Source of the DNA: Rhodospirillaceae bacterium SYSU D60007
Lineage (GTDB): Bacteria > Pseudomonadota > Alphaproteobacteria > Reyranellales > Reyranellaceae
Direction: 5' to 3'
Length of the DNA: 64,000 bases
Assembly: GCA_003574685.1 (NCBI GenBank)
Contig: QOCQ01000012.1
Location: 62,001-126,000, forward strand
Below, piece by piece: positions 55,712 to 64,000 of the stretch. The notes under the pieces were generated by a model. It was not told the DNA's origin, did not search any database, and worked only from the letters and a program-made list of their open reading frames with translations. A program made the translations under genes and the position numbers. Within the stretch, counting starts at the first letter, position 1, and each line of letters begins with the position of its first letter.

Positions 55712-56779
55712 TCAGGCCGCGTTGTAGATGGCGAACACCTTGTTGGAGTTGAAGACGTCGGTCTCGACCCAATGACTCCACGCGAGCCTGGCGCCGAGCG
55801 CTTCCACGGCACCCATCAGGGCGAACCAGTTCAGCACTTCCTGCTGGCCGGCATCCTCGATCTCTGCCAGCGAGGTGGTGCGCCAGGCCTCGAAGTCCCC
55901 GGCGCACATGGCCTGGTAGAGTCGGCGGTCGCCTGGCGTATCGGGACGCAGGCGCCAGGTCTTGTCGCACAGGAAGGCATGCGACCAGCTTGACGAGGCG
56001 ATCAGGGCGACCCGCCACGGGCTGGCCCGAAGCACGCGGGCCGTGGCTGCGCCCAGCTCCATGAAGCGTCGTGGTGACGGGGAAGGCGGATCGAACTCCA
56101 CTGTGTCGCCAATGCGGGTCAGGAAGCCTTTGCAGCTTACCACCCGCCGGCCGTAGCAGTTCAGCGGCACGGCGATGACGGGATGATCGAAGCCGGTGCG
56201 ATGATAATCGAGAAACAGGATGGCATTCAGGAAGGCGTGGGCCGGGCCCTGGTGGTGCAAGGGCTTGTAGGCCCAGGCGATATCGATTCTCTGATCGAGC
56301 AGGCCGGCGGCGAGATTCCGTGCGATATCGGGCCGGCCTCGCAGCAGGAGGCTGTAGTCGCTGCCTTCGCCCCAGACGTTCGGCTTGTCGCGCACGGCCG
56401 AGGAATCGCGGGCATCGCGCCACGGATGAACCCTCATGTCGCCATAGGCGCAAACGGTGAAGGGCGGGATCACGTCCTCGCGGAAATTCTCGTACTGGTC
56501 GTCGCCCCAGATCACCACCACATCGGGAGCAAAGCGATCCAGCGCCTCGCGCACGCGCGCAAATCCGGCAACAAGGGCTGCGCGGTGCGCGGCAGCGGCC
56601 GAAACGCCGCCATCGTTGCCCCATTCGCGGCGCATGGCTTCGGGCCAGTTCGCCGGATCCCTGGCGGCCTCGGGGATCGCCGGGTCCTGCAATGTCCAGC
56701 GCAGAATGCCGGCCATGTCCTTGTCAGGCAAACAGAGCGGCGGATAGTGCGTCAGGCCCAGCGCCAGGATCTCGGCCAC
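55712..56779 (-). CDS. class III extradiol dioxygenase-like protein (LigB family)
   Basis: 355-residue LigB-fold protein. The N-terminal LGLTHYPPLC supplies a candidate metal histidine, and VVVIWGDDQYENF is the second conserved strand. HHQGPAHAF and SSSWSHAFL supply further histidines. LigB-type enzymes cleave catecholic rings with Fe(II); substrate unknown. The gene stands alone, upstream (on its strand) of nothing related. Confidence 0.8.
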   Translation of the reverse strand: MAEILALGLTHYPPLCLPDKDMAGILRWTLQDPAIPEAARDPANWPEAMRREWGNDGGVSAAAAHRAALVAGFARVREALDRFAPDVVVIWGDDQYENFREDVIPPFTVCAYGDMRVHPWRDARDSSAVRDKPNVWGEGSDYSLLLRGRPDIARNLAAGLLDQRIDIAWAYKPLHHQGPAHAFLNAILFLDYHRTGFDHPVIAVPLNCYGRRVVSCKGFLTRIGDTVEFDPPSPSPRRFMELGAATARVLRASPWRVALIASSSWSHAFLCDKTWRLRPDTPGDRRLYQAMCAGDFEAWRTTSLAEIEDAGQQEVLNWFALMGAVEALGARLAWSHWVETDVFNSNKVFAIYNAA

Positions 56780-56842
56780 GAATCCTCCCCGGCCGGTGGG
56801 TTCGACCGGCCGGTCCGCAGCCTACTACAATCGCCGGAACGC

Positions 56843-56866
56843 AAAAGGCCGCCCGCCGGCGGCCTT
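56843..56866 (-). terminator. rpmG intrinsic terminator
   Basis: AAGGCCGCC/GGCGGCCTT with a CGCC loop, followed on the minus strand by TTTT. It lies 22 bp past the rpmG stop. Confidence 0.75.
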
Positions 56867-56888
56867 CGAGCGGAACGCGATGGCGCGT

Positions 56889-57056
56889 TTACTTGATTTT
56901 TGATTCCTTGAAGAGCACGTGCTTGCGGGCACGCGGATCGTACTTTTTGAGCTCCATCTTCTCGGTCTTGGTACGCGGGTTCTTCTTCGCGACGTAGAAG
57001 TAGCCAGTGTCGGCGCTGGAGATCATCTTCACAAGGATCGAGGTCGGCTTGGCCAT
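56889..57056 (-). CDS. rpmG: 50S ribosomal protein L33
   Basis: 55-residue ribosomal protein. ATG 57056 gives [20 protein letters not shown], then [23 protein letters not shown]. It is the zinc-independent form without CXXC pairs. It stands alone with its own terminator. Confidence 0.96.
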   Translation of the reverse strand: MAKPTSILVKMISSADTGYFYVAKKNPRTKTEKMELKKYDPRARKHVLFKESKIK

Positions 57057-57153
57057 GATGCTGGTCCATTCGAGGCCCGGCGTGGGGGCAAAATTCCGCA
57101 AAGCCGGGCGAAAATAGTCAGGTCCGGCGGCTTGTCAAGCCGGCTGACGGACT

Positions 57154-57675
57154 TCAGTCGCGAACCCGCTGCTCGACGCTGACCGGCGCGCCGCTGCGGT
57201 TGAGCAGCAGGATGGCATAAGGCGACGTCATCTGCTGCGCCAGCATGTCGCCCGAAGGACGGGTTTCCTCGATCACGACGATCACGCGCTCGCCGCGCGC
57301 CTCGGTGCCGAGCACATTGACCCGGTAGCCCGGCGTCGGTCGCTGGCCCAGCATGATGGCCACGCCCGTTTGACGGGAAGGATCAAAGGCAGGGGGCGGG
57401 TCCTGGCGCAGTCCGGACCACAGGCTCCGCCATTCGGCGCGCGTCGTGGCGATCTGCGTCTCGCGGGCCGAGGCGCCTCCTTGCGGTCCCTGCCAAGTGC
57501 GATACGCCACGGTCTCGTTCGGCGACGGAAAGACCCATTCGGCAACCCCTAATACGGCCAGCGCCAGGGCAGCCACGACCATCAGCGCCGTCCCCATCCG
57601 CGCGCGGAAGGAAGCGCGGCGCGTGGCGGGTGCATCCGGGACGTTTCGGGGGATGCCCATATTGATCAGAACCAT
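57154..57675 (-). CDS. membrane-anchored PrcB-like domain protein
   Basis: 173 residues from ATG 57675, with an AAGG site 7 bases upstream; other in-frame ATGs are nearby. One membrane span (TALMVVAALALAVLGVAEWV) precedes a single PrcB C-terminal-type domain (TRAEWRSLWSGL, PSRQTGVAIMLGQRPTPGY, RVIVVIEETRPS). In protease complexes this fold stabilises partner proteases, but no protease adjoins here. Role unknown. Confidence 0.7.
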   Translation of the reverse strand: MVLINMGIPRNVPDAPATRRASFRARMGTALMVVAALALAVLGVAEWVFPSPNETVAYRTWQGPQGGASARETQIATTRAEWRSLWSGLRQDPPPAFDPSRQTGVAIMLGQRPTPGYRVNVLGTEARGERVIVVIEETRPSGDMLAQQMTSPYAILLLNRSGAPVSVEQRVRD

Positions 57676-57803
57676 GCGAGCCTTGTAGCCGCCGAGCATG
57701 GCCGCTTTGGGGATCATCTGGGGCGGACCCGCGAAGCGACGTGACCATATCGTGGCGCGCGGAATTTGCGTACTGCCAGCAACAACTCTCGCGGTTTCCG
57801 GCG

Positions 57804-59273
57804 TCAGATGTTCTGGCCGGCGAACGGATCGGCAACCCGCGGCCAATAAGGCACGCTGCGCTTGGTATGCCGGATACTGGCGAAATCGGGCTCTATGCCG
57901 CCGCGAGTCGTGACGTAGAGGACGCGCGCGGCGATCGGGGCGAAGCCAGCGTAGAAGTGCTGGCTCGATTTCACCACGATCAGCCGGTAGCGGGTCGGAT
58001 CAAGGCCAAGTGGCGCGAAGGCGTCGGGATGGAAGATCTGCGTTCGTTTCGTATTGATGACGATGTCGATGCCGTCCGCCTGCAACCAGGCGAGATTGCC
58101 GGTGCCGTTCCGGGTCGGACCGAAAGTCTGCTGGCAATCCCAGGCCAGCTTTTTCACCGTGACGCGCAGGTCGACCGGATTGCCGCTGATGGGACCGCAC
58201 TTGCCGCCGATACGCATCTCGAGCGTCGCACCTTCGCCGGCCTCCTCGGCGATCTGAAAGGCCACCGGGTCCCACAGCAGGCCGACCAGCGCGCCCTTGA
58301 AGCCCCGCTGCAGCAGCGCCTCCAGCAGAAAGGTCGAGTCGCTGGGCGAGCCACCGCCGGCGTTGTCGGCGACATCGGCCAGTACGACCGGTTTGTCCGC
58401 CGGTGCCGATTCGGCATCGGCGATGGCGTCGTCCGGCTGCCAGTATTTCACCAGGGTGCTGTCGCGCATCGCGAACAGCTCCTGGCCAAGCTGGCGCGCG
58501 ACATCCTGCGCCTTTGTCCTGTCGCCATCGGCAACAACCAGCGCTTGCGTGCCGACCTCCGCCACGTCTCCCCACGGAAAGCCGTGGCCGAGCGACACCG
58601 ACAGAATGCCGTCCTTTGCTTCCAGGGCCTTCATGCGCGCCACGAAACTCTTCATCGGCTCGACGGGCGTGCGGTACATCCCGACCATGCGGCAGTCATA
58701 CGCAGCCATAACCGGCCGGGTCTTGCCTTCGGCCGCATCAGCGCAGAGCGTGAACAACTCTTCCGCTCGCTCGGCAGTATCGATGTGCGGATACTCCTTG
58801 AACGTCACCAGCGCGTCGGCATTGGCCAGCATCGCGCGGGTGATGTGGCAATGCAGATCGAGCTCGCCGCCGATCACGGCGCGCGCACCGGCAATCTCCC
58901 GGACACGGCCGAGAAGGTCACCCTCGCAATCGTCGTAGCCGTCCGCGACCATGGCGCCGTGCATCGACAGCAGCACGATGTCGATTGGCAGCGCCTTTTT
59001 GAGGTCGGCAAGGATCTCATCGCGGTAACCTTCATAGACGCTGCGCACCGTGACGCCCGCCGGCTGGGCGAAAGCGTACAGGCTTTCGATCACGCGCCAG
59101 CCGCGCTCTTCCGCCCGGCGCCGCCAGACATGCATGGGCGCCGAGAACAGGTTGGGCGTGTGCTTCGTGACGTCACCGTGGAACACACCCGACTCTTCGA
59201 AATTGCGCCTTCCGGTCGGGAAGGGCACGAAGGTATTGGTCTCGGTGCCGAGGCAGGCGATGAAGACTTTCAT
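57804..59273 (-). CDS. M81-family metallopeptidase (MlrC-like), copy 1
   Basis: 489 residues from ATG 59273. The metal-binding segments MHGAMVADGYDDCEGD near 105 and GGELDLHCHIT near 135 are intact, as are DVADNAGGGSPSDST and the C-terminal domain (VVKSSQHFYAGFAPIA). The founding member MlrC acts in microcystin breakdown; most relatives are of unknown substrate. It is divergent from the CoA-transferase gene. Confidence 0.88.
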   Translation of the reverse strand: MKVFIACLGTETNTFVPFPTGRRNFEESGVFHGDVTKHTPNLFSAPMHVWRRRAEERGWRVIESLYAFAQPAGVTVRSVYEGYRDEILADLKKALPIDIVLLSMHGAMVADGYDDCEGDLLGRVREIAGARAVIGGELDLHCHITRAMLANADALVTFKEYPHIDTAERAEELFTLCADAAEGKTRPVMAAYDCRMVGMYRTPVEPMKSFVARMKALEAKDGILSVSLGHGFPWGDVAEVGTQALVVADGDRTKAQDVARQLGQELFAMRDSTLVKYWQPDDAIADAESAPADKPVVLADVADNAGGGSPSDSTFLLEALLQRGFKGALVGLLWDPVAFQIAEEAGEGATLEMRIGGKCGPISGNPVDLRVTVKKLAWDCQQTFGPTRNGTGNLAWLQADGIDIVINTKRTQIFHPDAFAPLGLDPTRYRLIVVKSSQHFYAGFAPIAARVLYVTTRGGIEPDFASIRHTKRSVPYWPRVADPFAGQNI

Positions 59274-59397
59274 GGATGGTCCGATATGAGGGATGCCGGA
59301 CCCTATCCGACACCGGACAGGCATGTCACCCCGCTGGATGACAGCGCGGACATCACGGCATAACGTGGCCGCGCAATCGAATGGCAGCGGGAAGGCG

Positions 59398-60657
59398 ATG
59401 ACCGAGGGACTGAAAAGGCGAGATTATGCCGGCGGCGCACAGGGACCATTGAACGGGTTGCGGGTCCTCGACCTGTCGCGCCTCGTGGCCGGCAACACGC
59501 TGACCCAGATGCTGGGCGACTATGGCGCGGAGGTCATCAAGGTCGAGCCGCCGGAAGGCGATACGTTGCGGGCGTGGAAGGTCAAGGGGATTGAAACCAA
59601 CTGGAAGATCTTTGCACGCAACAAGAAAAGCCTTGCCGTGGATTTCCGCAAGCCGCAGACGAACGGTCTACTACTGAAGCTGGCGTCCTCCTGCGCCATC
59701 TTCGTGGAGAGCTTCCGCCCCGGCACGCTCGAGAAGATGGGCCTGGCACCCGACGTGCTCCTTGCCGCCAATCCCCGGCTGATCGTGGTGCGCATCTCGG
59801 GTTGGGGACAGGAGGGTCCCTACAGCCATCGCCCCGGTTTCGGCACGCTTGTCGAGGGCATGAGCGGCTTTGCCTCGATGAACGGCTTCGACGATCGCGA
59901 ACCCGTGCTGCCGCCGATGTACCTCGCCGACACGATTGCCGGGCTCACCGGTGTCGGCGCCGTCATGATGGCGCTGCGGGCCGTCGAGGTGAACGGCGGC
60001 AAGGGACAGGTGATCGATCTGCCGCTGCTGGATCCGCTGTTCAATGCGCTCGGCCCGCAGGCGGCCAATTATCGCCTGACGGGTACCATAAAGCCCCGGA
60101 CCGGCAGCCGCTCGACCAACGCCGCGCCGCGCAATGTGTACAAGACCCGGGACGGCGGCTGGGTCTGCCTGTCGGCCTCGACGCAGGGCATGACGGAGCG
60201 GCTGTTCCGGGCGATCGGCCGCGCCGATCTGATCGACAATCCGCGCTACCGCACCAATGCCGACCGCGTCGAGCACGCTGCGGAGCTGGATGCGATCATC
60301 GGCGCCTTTGTGGCCGAGCGTACGCTGGCGGAGACGGTCGCCTTCTTCGACAAGGCCGAGGTGACCATCGGGCCTGTCTACGACGTCGGGCAGATCCTCA
60401 ACGACCCGCACTTCGTTGAGCGCGAGATCCTGGCCGACTACCCGGATGAGGAGGCCGGGCAGTTTGCCATGCACGCCGTGACACCGCGCCTGTCCGGGAC
60501 GCCGGGCTCGATCCGCAGCCGCGCGCCCAGGCTGGGGGAGCACAACAGGGAAGTGCTGGCCGGGATCGGCATTTCGGACGGGGACTACCAGACTATGTTG
60601 ACGCAGGGCGTGGTGGTCGAGGCGGTTCAGGGCGGCAGGGCGAGGAAGGCGTCATGA
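59398..60657 (+). CDS. class III CoA-transferase (CaiB/BaiF family)
   Basis: 419 residues from ATG 59398, which has GGGAAGG upstream. Motifs: LRVLDLSRLVAGNTLTQMLGDYGAEVIKVE, ISGWGQEGPYSHRPGFGTLVEGMSG, and the catalytic aspartate in MYLADTIAGLTG. Moves CoA between carboxylates. The stop overlaps the lyase start by 4 bp (ATGA), so a substrate activated here is probably cleaved by the next enzyme. Confidence 0.9.
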   Translation: MTEGLKRRDYAGGAQGPLNGLRVLDLSRLVAGNTLTQMLGDYGAEVIKVEPPEGDTLRAWKVKGIETNWKIFARNKKSLAVDFRKPQTNGLLLKLASSCAIFVESFRPGTLEKMGLAPDVLLAANPRLIVVRISGWGQEGPYSHRPGFGTLVEGMSGFASMNGFDDREPVLPPMYLADTIAGLTGVGAVMMALRAVEVNGGKGQVIDLPLLDPLFNALGPQAANYRLTGTIKPRTGSRSTNAAPRNVYKTRDGGWVCLSASTQGMTERLFRAIGRADLIDNPRYRTNADRVEHAAELDAIIGAFVAERTLAETVAFFDKAEVTIGPVYDVGQILNDPHFVEREILADYPDEEAGQFAMHAVTPRLSGTPGSIRSRAPRLGEHNREVLAGIGISDGDYQTMLTQGVVVEAVQGGRARKAS

Positions 60658-61559
60658 ATCCCGCGAAGGATCTGCCGGTATGGCGTTCGCTGCTCTACGT
60701 TCCGGTGAATGTCGAAAAGTATGTCGACAAGGCTCATACGCGCGGTGCCGACGCCATCCAGCTCGACCTCGAGGACAGCGTGCCCCTGTCCGAGAAGGAC
60801 ACGGCGCGCACGCTGGTGGAGAAGGCTGCCGCGCGGGTGAGCCGCGGCGGCGCCGACGTGGTCGTCCGGATAAACAGGCCCCTGCAGATGGCGGTGCGCG
60901 ATCTGGAGGCCTCCGTCTGTCCTGATGTGCACGGCATCGCGGTAACCAAGGTGGAGGGACCGGATCACATCAGGCTGCTCAACGAGCTGGTGAGCGAGCT
61001 GGAGCAGAAGCGCGGCCTGCCGCCGGGCCATACCCGCTTCATCGCCATGATCGAGACGCCGCGCAGCTATTTCAATATGCCGGCGATTGCCGCGGCCGCC
61101 GAGCGCATGGTTGCCATGAGCATCGGCGGCGAGGACTTCGCCTCCGAGGTGGGCATGGAGCCCACCGAGGAAACGCTGCAGCTCCCCAAGCAGACCATGA
61201 TCTATGCGGCCCGCTCGGCCGGCTTGATGCCCTTCGGCTATATCGCCAGTGTTGCCAACTTCGGCGACCCCGAGGGCTTCCGGCGTATGGTGCGCCGCTC
61301 GCGCCAGTTCGGCTTCATGGGCGCAAGCTGCATCCATCCGGGGCAGGTGCCGATCGTTACGGAAGAGTACACGCCCTCGGCCGGGGAGATTGCCTGGGCG
61401 CGGCGCATCATCGAGGAAGACCGCAAGCAGGCCGCCGCCGGCCGCGGCTCGTTCGCCCTTGACGGCAAGATGATCGACATCCCCGTAATCCGCCGCGCCG
61501 AGGCGCTACTGCAACGCCACGAGGCGATCCAGGCGAGGGAAGCCCGCAAGACCTCCTGA
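60654..61559 (+). CDS. HpcH/HpaI/CitE-type CoA-ester lyase
   Basis: 301-residue CitE-like aldolase. The metal-binding QLDLEDSVPLSEKD, the RFIAMIETPRSYFNM segment and SIGGEDFASEVGMEPT are typical of malyl-CoA and citramalyl-CoA lyases. With the coupled CoA-transferase it would form a two-step C-C cleavage unit for a hydroxy-dicarboxylate (malate, citramalate or similar). The acid is not decided by the motifs. Confidence 0.88.
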   Translation: MNPAKDLPVWRSLLYVPVNVEKYVDKAHTRGADAIQLDLEDSVPLSEKDTARTLVEKAAARVSRGGADVVVRINRPLQMAVRDLEASVCPDVHGIAVTKVEGPDHIRLLNELVSELEQKRGLPPGHTRFIAMIETPRSYFNMPAIAAAAERMVAMSIGGEDFASEVGMEPTEETLQLPKQTMIYAARSAGLMPFGYIASVANFGDPEGFRRMVRRSRQFGFMGASCIHPGQVPIVTEEYTPSAGEIAWARRIIEEDRKQAAAGRGSFALDGKMIDIPVIRRAEALLQRHEAIQAREARKTS

Positions 61560-61574
61560 AGGCCTCGGAATAGC

Positions 61575-61657
61575 CTTCATGGTGAGCTTGTCGAACCATG
61601 AAGGCGTCGCACGGCGTCGGTGCGGTCGCTTCATGGTTCGACAGGCTCACCATGAAG
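61575..61657. repeat. nested palindromic repeat R1, copy B
   Basis: 83 bp with arms CTTCATGGTGAGCTTGTCGA... and its reverse complement, each arm also bounded by CTTCATGGT/ACCATGAAG. It lies between the lyase gene and the convergent second M81 gene. Confidence 0.8.
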
Positions 61658-61681
61658 CGGTTCTCTGAAATGCCCCGCTAG

Positions 61682-63136
61682 TCAGCGGAACGGGTCCTCG
61701 ACCTTGGGCCAGAACGGGGTCTTGCGCTTGGTGTAGGGCAGGCGCGCGTAGGCGGGTTCGGCGGCGCCGGGAGTCGTGACGTAGAGCGTCTCCTTCGCGA
61801 GCGGCGCGAAGCCGTTGTAGAAGTGCTGCGCCGACTTCACGACGATCAGCCTGTATCGCGCCGGATCGATTCCCAGGGCGCGGAAGGCGTCGGGGTGGAA
61901 CGTCTGGGTACGGTAGGTATTGACGACGATGTCCACCAGCTCCGATGACAGCCAGGCGATGTCGCCCAGCGGCGACATGACCGGTCCGTAAGGCTGCTGC
62001 ACATTGCGAGCGATGCCACGGACGGTGACGCGCAGGTCGACGGGATCGCCGCTCACCTTGCCGGACTTGCCGCCCAGGCGCATGTCGAGCGTGGGGCCCT
62101 CGCCAGCCTCCTCGGCGATCTGGAAGGCCATCGGATCCCACATCACGCCGAACAAAGTTGGACCGGCGCCCCGTTCGAGGATGCGCCGCAGCAGGAAGGT
62201 GGAATCGCCGGGCGCACCGCTGCCGGGATTGTCGGCCCGGTCGGCCAGCACCACTGTGCCTTCGGAATGGGCCGCTGCGCGGTCGAGCGCCTCGTCCGGC
62301 GTCAGGAATTGCGTCACGTAGCTGTGGCGCTGGGCGAACAGCTCCTGGCCAAGGCGGGCGGCCAAAGCCTCGGCCTTGCCAGCATCGCCGTCGCTGACCA
62401 CCAGCGTCCGCGTGCCGACATCCTCCACATCGGCGAACGCAAAACCATGGGCCAGCGAGACGGAAAGAATTCCGTCCTTGCCTTCCAGCGCCTTCATCCT
62501 TGCCACGAAGCTTTTCATCGGTTCGACCGGCGTGCGGTAGGAACCCATCATCCGGCAGTCATAGCGCGCCATGACCGGGCGCACCCTTCCCTCGGCGGCA
62601 TCGGCGCAGATCGTGAACAGCTCGGCCGCGCGCTCCATCGGATCGATGTGGGGATATTCCTTGTAGATCACGATGGCGGTCGCGTTGCGGATCATGGCCT
62701 CGCTCAGGTGGCAGTGCAGGTCCAGTTCGGCACCGACGACCGTGGCGGAACCGACGATGGCTCTGACGCGGGCCAGGATGTCGCCTTCGCAGTCGTCATA
62801 GCCGTCCGCGACCATCGCGCCGTGCAGGTTCAGCAGAACAATGTCCAGGGGCAGTGCCTGGCGGATATCGGCCAGAAGCTCGTCCCGAAACCCCTCATAC
62901 ACGCCGCGGACGGTCACGCCGGACGGTGCCGCGAAGGTCAGAAGTCCTTCGACCACCGTCCAGCTCCGTGCTTCCGCCTCGCGCCGCCAGACATGCAGCG
63001 GACCGGAGAACGGAGCCGGCGGGTGGCGGGTGGCATCACCGCGGAAGACGCCATAAGCCGCGAAGGCGCGCCGGCCGGTTGGAAACGGCACGAAGGCATT
63101 TGTCTCGGTGCCAAAGCCCGCGATGAAGACGCGCAT
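61682..63136 (-). CDS. M81-family metallopeptidase (MlrC-like), copy 2
   Basis: 484-residue paralogue of the gene at 57804, with most motifs shared: LHGAMVADGYDDCEGD, GAELDLHCHLS, DRADNPGSGAPGDST and VVKSAQHFYNGFAPLA. ATG 63136 matches the start of copy 1 (both begin with VFIA-x2-GTETN). The two copies bracket the CoA-transferase/lyase pair, which suggests the four genes act on one substrate class. Confidence 0.88.
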   Translation of the reverse strand: MRVFIAGFGTETNAFVPFPTGRRAFAAYGVFRGDATRHPPAPFSGPLHVWRREAEARSWTVVEGLLTFAAPSGVTVRGVYEGFRDELLADIRQALPLDIVLLNLHGAMVADGYDDCEGDILARVRAIVGSATVVGAELDLHCHLSEAMIRNATAIVIYKEYPHIDPMERAAELFTICADAAEGRVRPVMARYDCRMMGSYRTPVEPMKSFVARMKALEGKDGILSVSLAHGFAFADVEDVGTRTLVVSDGDAGKAEALAARLGQELFAQRHSYVTQFLTPDEALDRAAAHSEGTVVLADRADNPGSGAPGDSTFLLRRILERGAGPTLFGVMWDPMAFQIAEEAGEGPTLDMRLGGKSGKVSGDPVDLRVTVRGIARNVQQPYGPVMSPLGDIAWLSSELVDIVVNTYRTQTFHPDAFRALGIDPARYRLIVVKSAQHFYNGFAPLAKETLYVTTPGAAEPAYARLPYTKRKTPFWPKVEDPFR

Positions 63137-63229
63137 TTGCTGATACCCCCAATTCGTGTACCAGCGTAGCGACCGGATGCGCCGGTTGCTAGGATCGTCA
63201 CGAATCACCAACCGGATTTACGCAGGCCA

Positions 63230-63715
63230 ATGCCGTCTTTCGATATCGTCTCCAAAACAGACCTTGCCGAGGTCGACAACGCCCTCGACGGCGTGCGCCG
63301 CGAGATCGGTACGCGCTTCGACTTCAAGGGCAGCAAGTGCACGCTCGAGCGCAAGGATGCGGCCATCACCATCATTGCCGACGACGAGATGAAGCTGCGC
63401 CAGGTCCAGGAGCTGGTGCGGGGTTATTTCGCGCGCCGCAAGCTCGATCCCAAGGCGCTGGAGTTCGCCGACTCGGAGCGAGCCTCGGGCAATACCGTGC
63501 GGCAGGTGGTGACCGTGAAGCAAGGTATCGACCGCGAGCTCGGCAAGTCCATTGTGAAGGCGTTGAAGGATTCCAAGCTCAAGGTGCAGCCGGCCATCCA
63601 GGGCGACGAACTGCGTATCACGGGCAAGAAGCGGGACGATCTGCAGGAAGCGATCACCCTGATCCGCGGTCTGGAGGTTGATCGCCCCGTGCAGTTCGTG
63701 AACTTCCGCGACTAG
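63230..63715 (+). CDS. yajQ: YajQ-family cyclic-di-GMP-binding protein
   Basis: 161-residue UPF0234/YajQ protein. Visible are PSFDIVSKTDLAEVDNALDG, RFDFKGSKCTLERKD and ITGKKRDDLQEAI. Members bind c-di-GMP or RNA and act as regulators. A small hairpin CCGCAC/GTGCGG (63726-63745) follows but lacks a T-run on this strand. Confidence 0.93.
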   Translation: MPSFDIVSKTDLAEVDNALDGVRREIGTRFDFKGSKCTLERKDAAITIIADDEMKLRQVQELVRGYFARRKLDPKALEFADSERASGNTVRQVVTVKQGIDRELGKSIVKALKDSKLKVQPAIQGDELRITGKKRDDLQEAITLIRGLEVDRPVQFVNFRD

Positions 63716-63752
63716 GGCAGCGCCTCCGCACACCTGCTAGTGCGGAAAACCG

Positions 63753-63835
63753 CTTCATCGTGAGCCTGTCGAACCATGAAGCGGCCGGCACTGCCGCCGT
63801 GCGATGCCTTCATGGTTCGACAGGCTCACCTGAAG
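63753..63835. repeat. nested palindromic repeat R1, copy C
   Basis: Left arm CTTCATCGTGAGCCTGTCGA..., right arm CTTCATGGTTCGACAGGCTC.... The right arm has lost two bases near its end (CACCTGAAG instead of CACCATGAAG). Same order and spacing as copies A and B. Confidence 0.8.
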
Positions 63836-63850
63836 GCAATTCCGAAGGGC

Positions 63851-64000
63851 CTACCCCCGCTTTGCCTTGTCGGCGGCGTTGGTGGACTGGATGGCTTCTC
63901 GGATCTTCTGCCAGTCCTGCTCGCCGTAGCCCAGCATGTTCGAGAAGGTGCCGGCGCCCATGATGCCGGCACCGCCGTCGATGGCGATGACCTCGCCGTT
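63851..64000 (-). CDS. short-chain dehydrogenase/reductase, C-terminal end (partial)
   Basis: The last 49 codons of an SDR run in from the right edge. The conserved NGEVIAIDGGAGIMGAG is the usual SDR C-terminal strand that closes the substrate pocket; the tail ends ADKAKRG. The catalytic part is outside the window, so no substrate call is possible. Confidence 0.8.
   Translation of the reverse strand, partial: NGEVIAIDGGAGIMGAGTFSNMLGYGEQDWQKIREAIQSTNAADKAKRG

Noticed and set aside
1-64000. tRNA or rRNA genes, or insertion sequences
   Set aside because: No tRNA-like cloverleaf, rRNA-like segment or transposase frame was seen in the gaps. Read by eye only; a tRNA scan would settle it.

Overview
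The window is high-GC chromosomal DNA from an alphaproteobacterium. The evidence is the gene set (tandem EipB/DUF1849 envelope proteins, a ppk/ppx/rnd/aspS neighbourhood, a CXXC-less L33, M81 metallopeptidases, YajQ) together with dense coding and GC-rich third codon positions. A Hyphomicrobiales- or Reyranella-like organism would fit, but the genus cannot be fixed from the sequence. I see no prophage, transposase, CRISPR array, rRNA or tRNA gene.

Region 1 (191-19449, minus strand) is an eight-gene alpha-glucan/trehalose operon transcribed glgP, glgE, treS-mak, glgB, glgX, treZ, malQ, treY. Most junctions are 4-bp ATGA overlaps or 3-bp gaps. It joins the GlgE route (trehalose to maltose to maltose-1-phosphate to glucan) to the TreY/TreZ route (glucan to trehalose), with branching, debranching, phosphorolysis and disproportionation enzymes. 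Together they could form a closed glucan-trehalose cycle. GlgE carries an unusual N-terminal degenerate GH13-like half.

Region 2 (19599-30577) holds a redoxin and a large class III cyclase-ATPase-TPR signalling protein. A tightly coupled P450/phytanoyl-CoA-dioxygenase-like/glycosyltransferase operon follows, then a Wza-type polysaccharide export lipoprotein, RmlA, a PsiF-like secreted protein and an unknown protein.

Region 3 (31131-36273) has icd, a LOG-family phosphoribohydrolase, a LysM-psd-pssA phospholipid operon, and a 44-residue Flp-type pilin whose ribosome-binding site lies in a hairpin next to an AT-rich palindrome.

Region 4 (36270-47583) contains sixA, ppk, an LLM flavin oxidoreductase, two divergent citrate synthase homologues (one with an N-terminal DNA-binding domain), ppx, rnd and aspS.

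Region 5 (47649-57675) has a 2-hydroxyacid dehydrogenase, two tandem EipB-family genes, a ROK sugar kinase, a secreted His/Trp-repeat protein with two EF-hand-like loops, a CmcJ/NvfI-type oxygenase, a PrpF-like isomerase, a decayed junction of two broken genes, a rhodanese, a LigB-type dioxygenase, rpmG and a PrcB-like protein.

Region 6 (57804-64000) has two paralogous M81 metallopeptidases flanking a translationally coupled CoA-transferase/CoA-ester-lyase pair, then yajQ and the C-terminal end of an SDR.

Five families of palindromic intergenic repeats are scattered through the window. Two of them supply the last codons and stop of a neighbouring gene.
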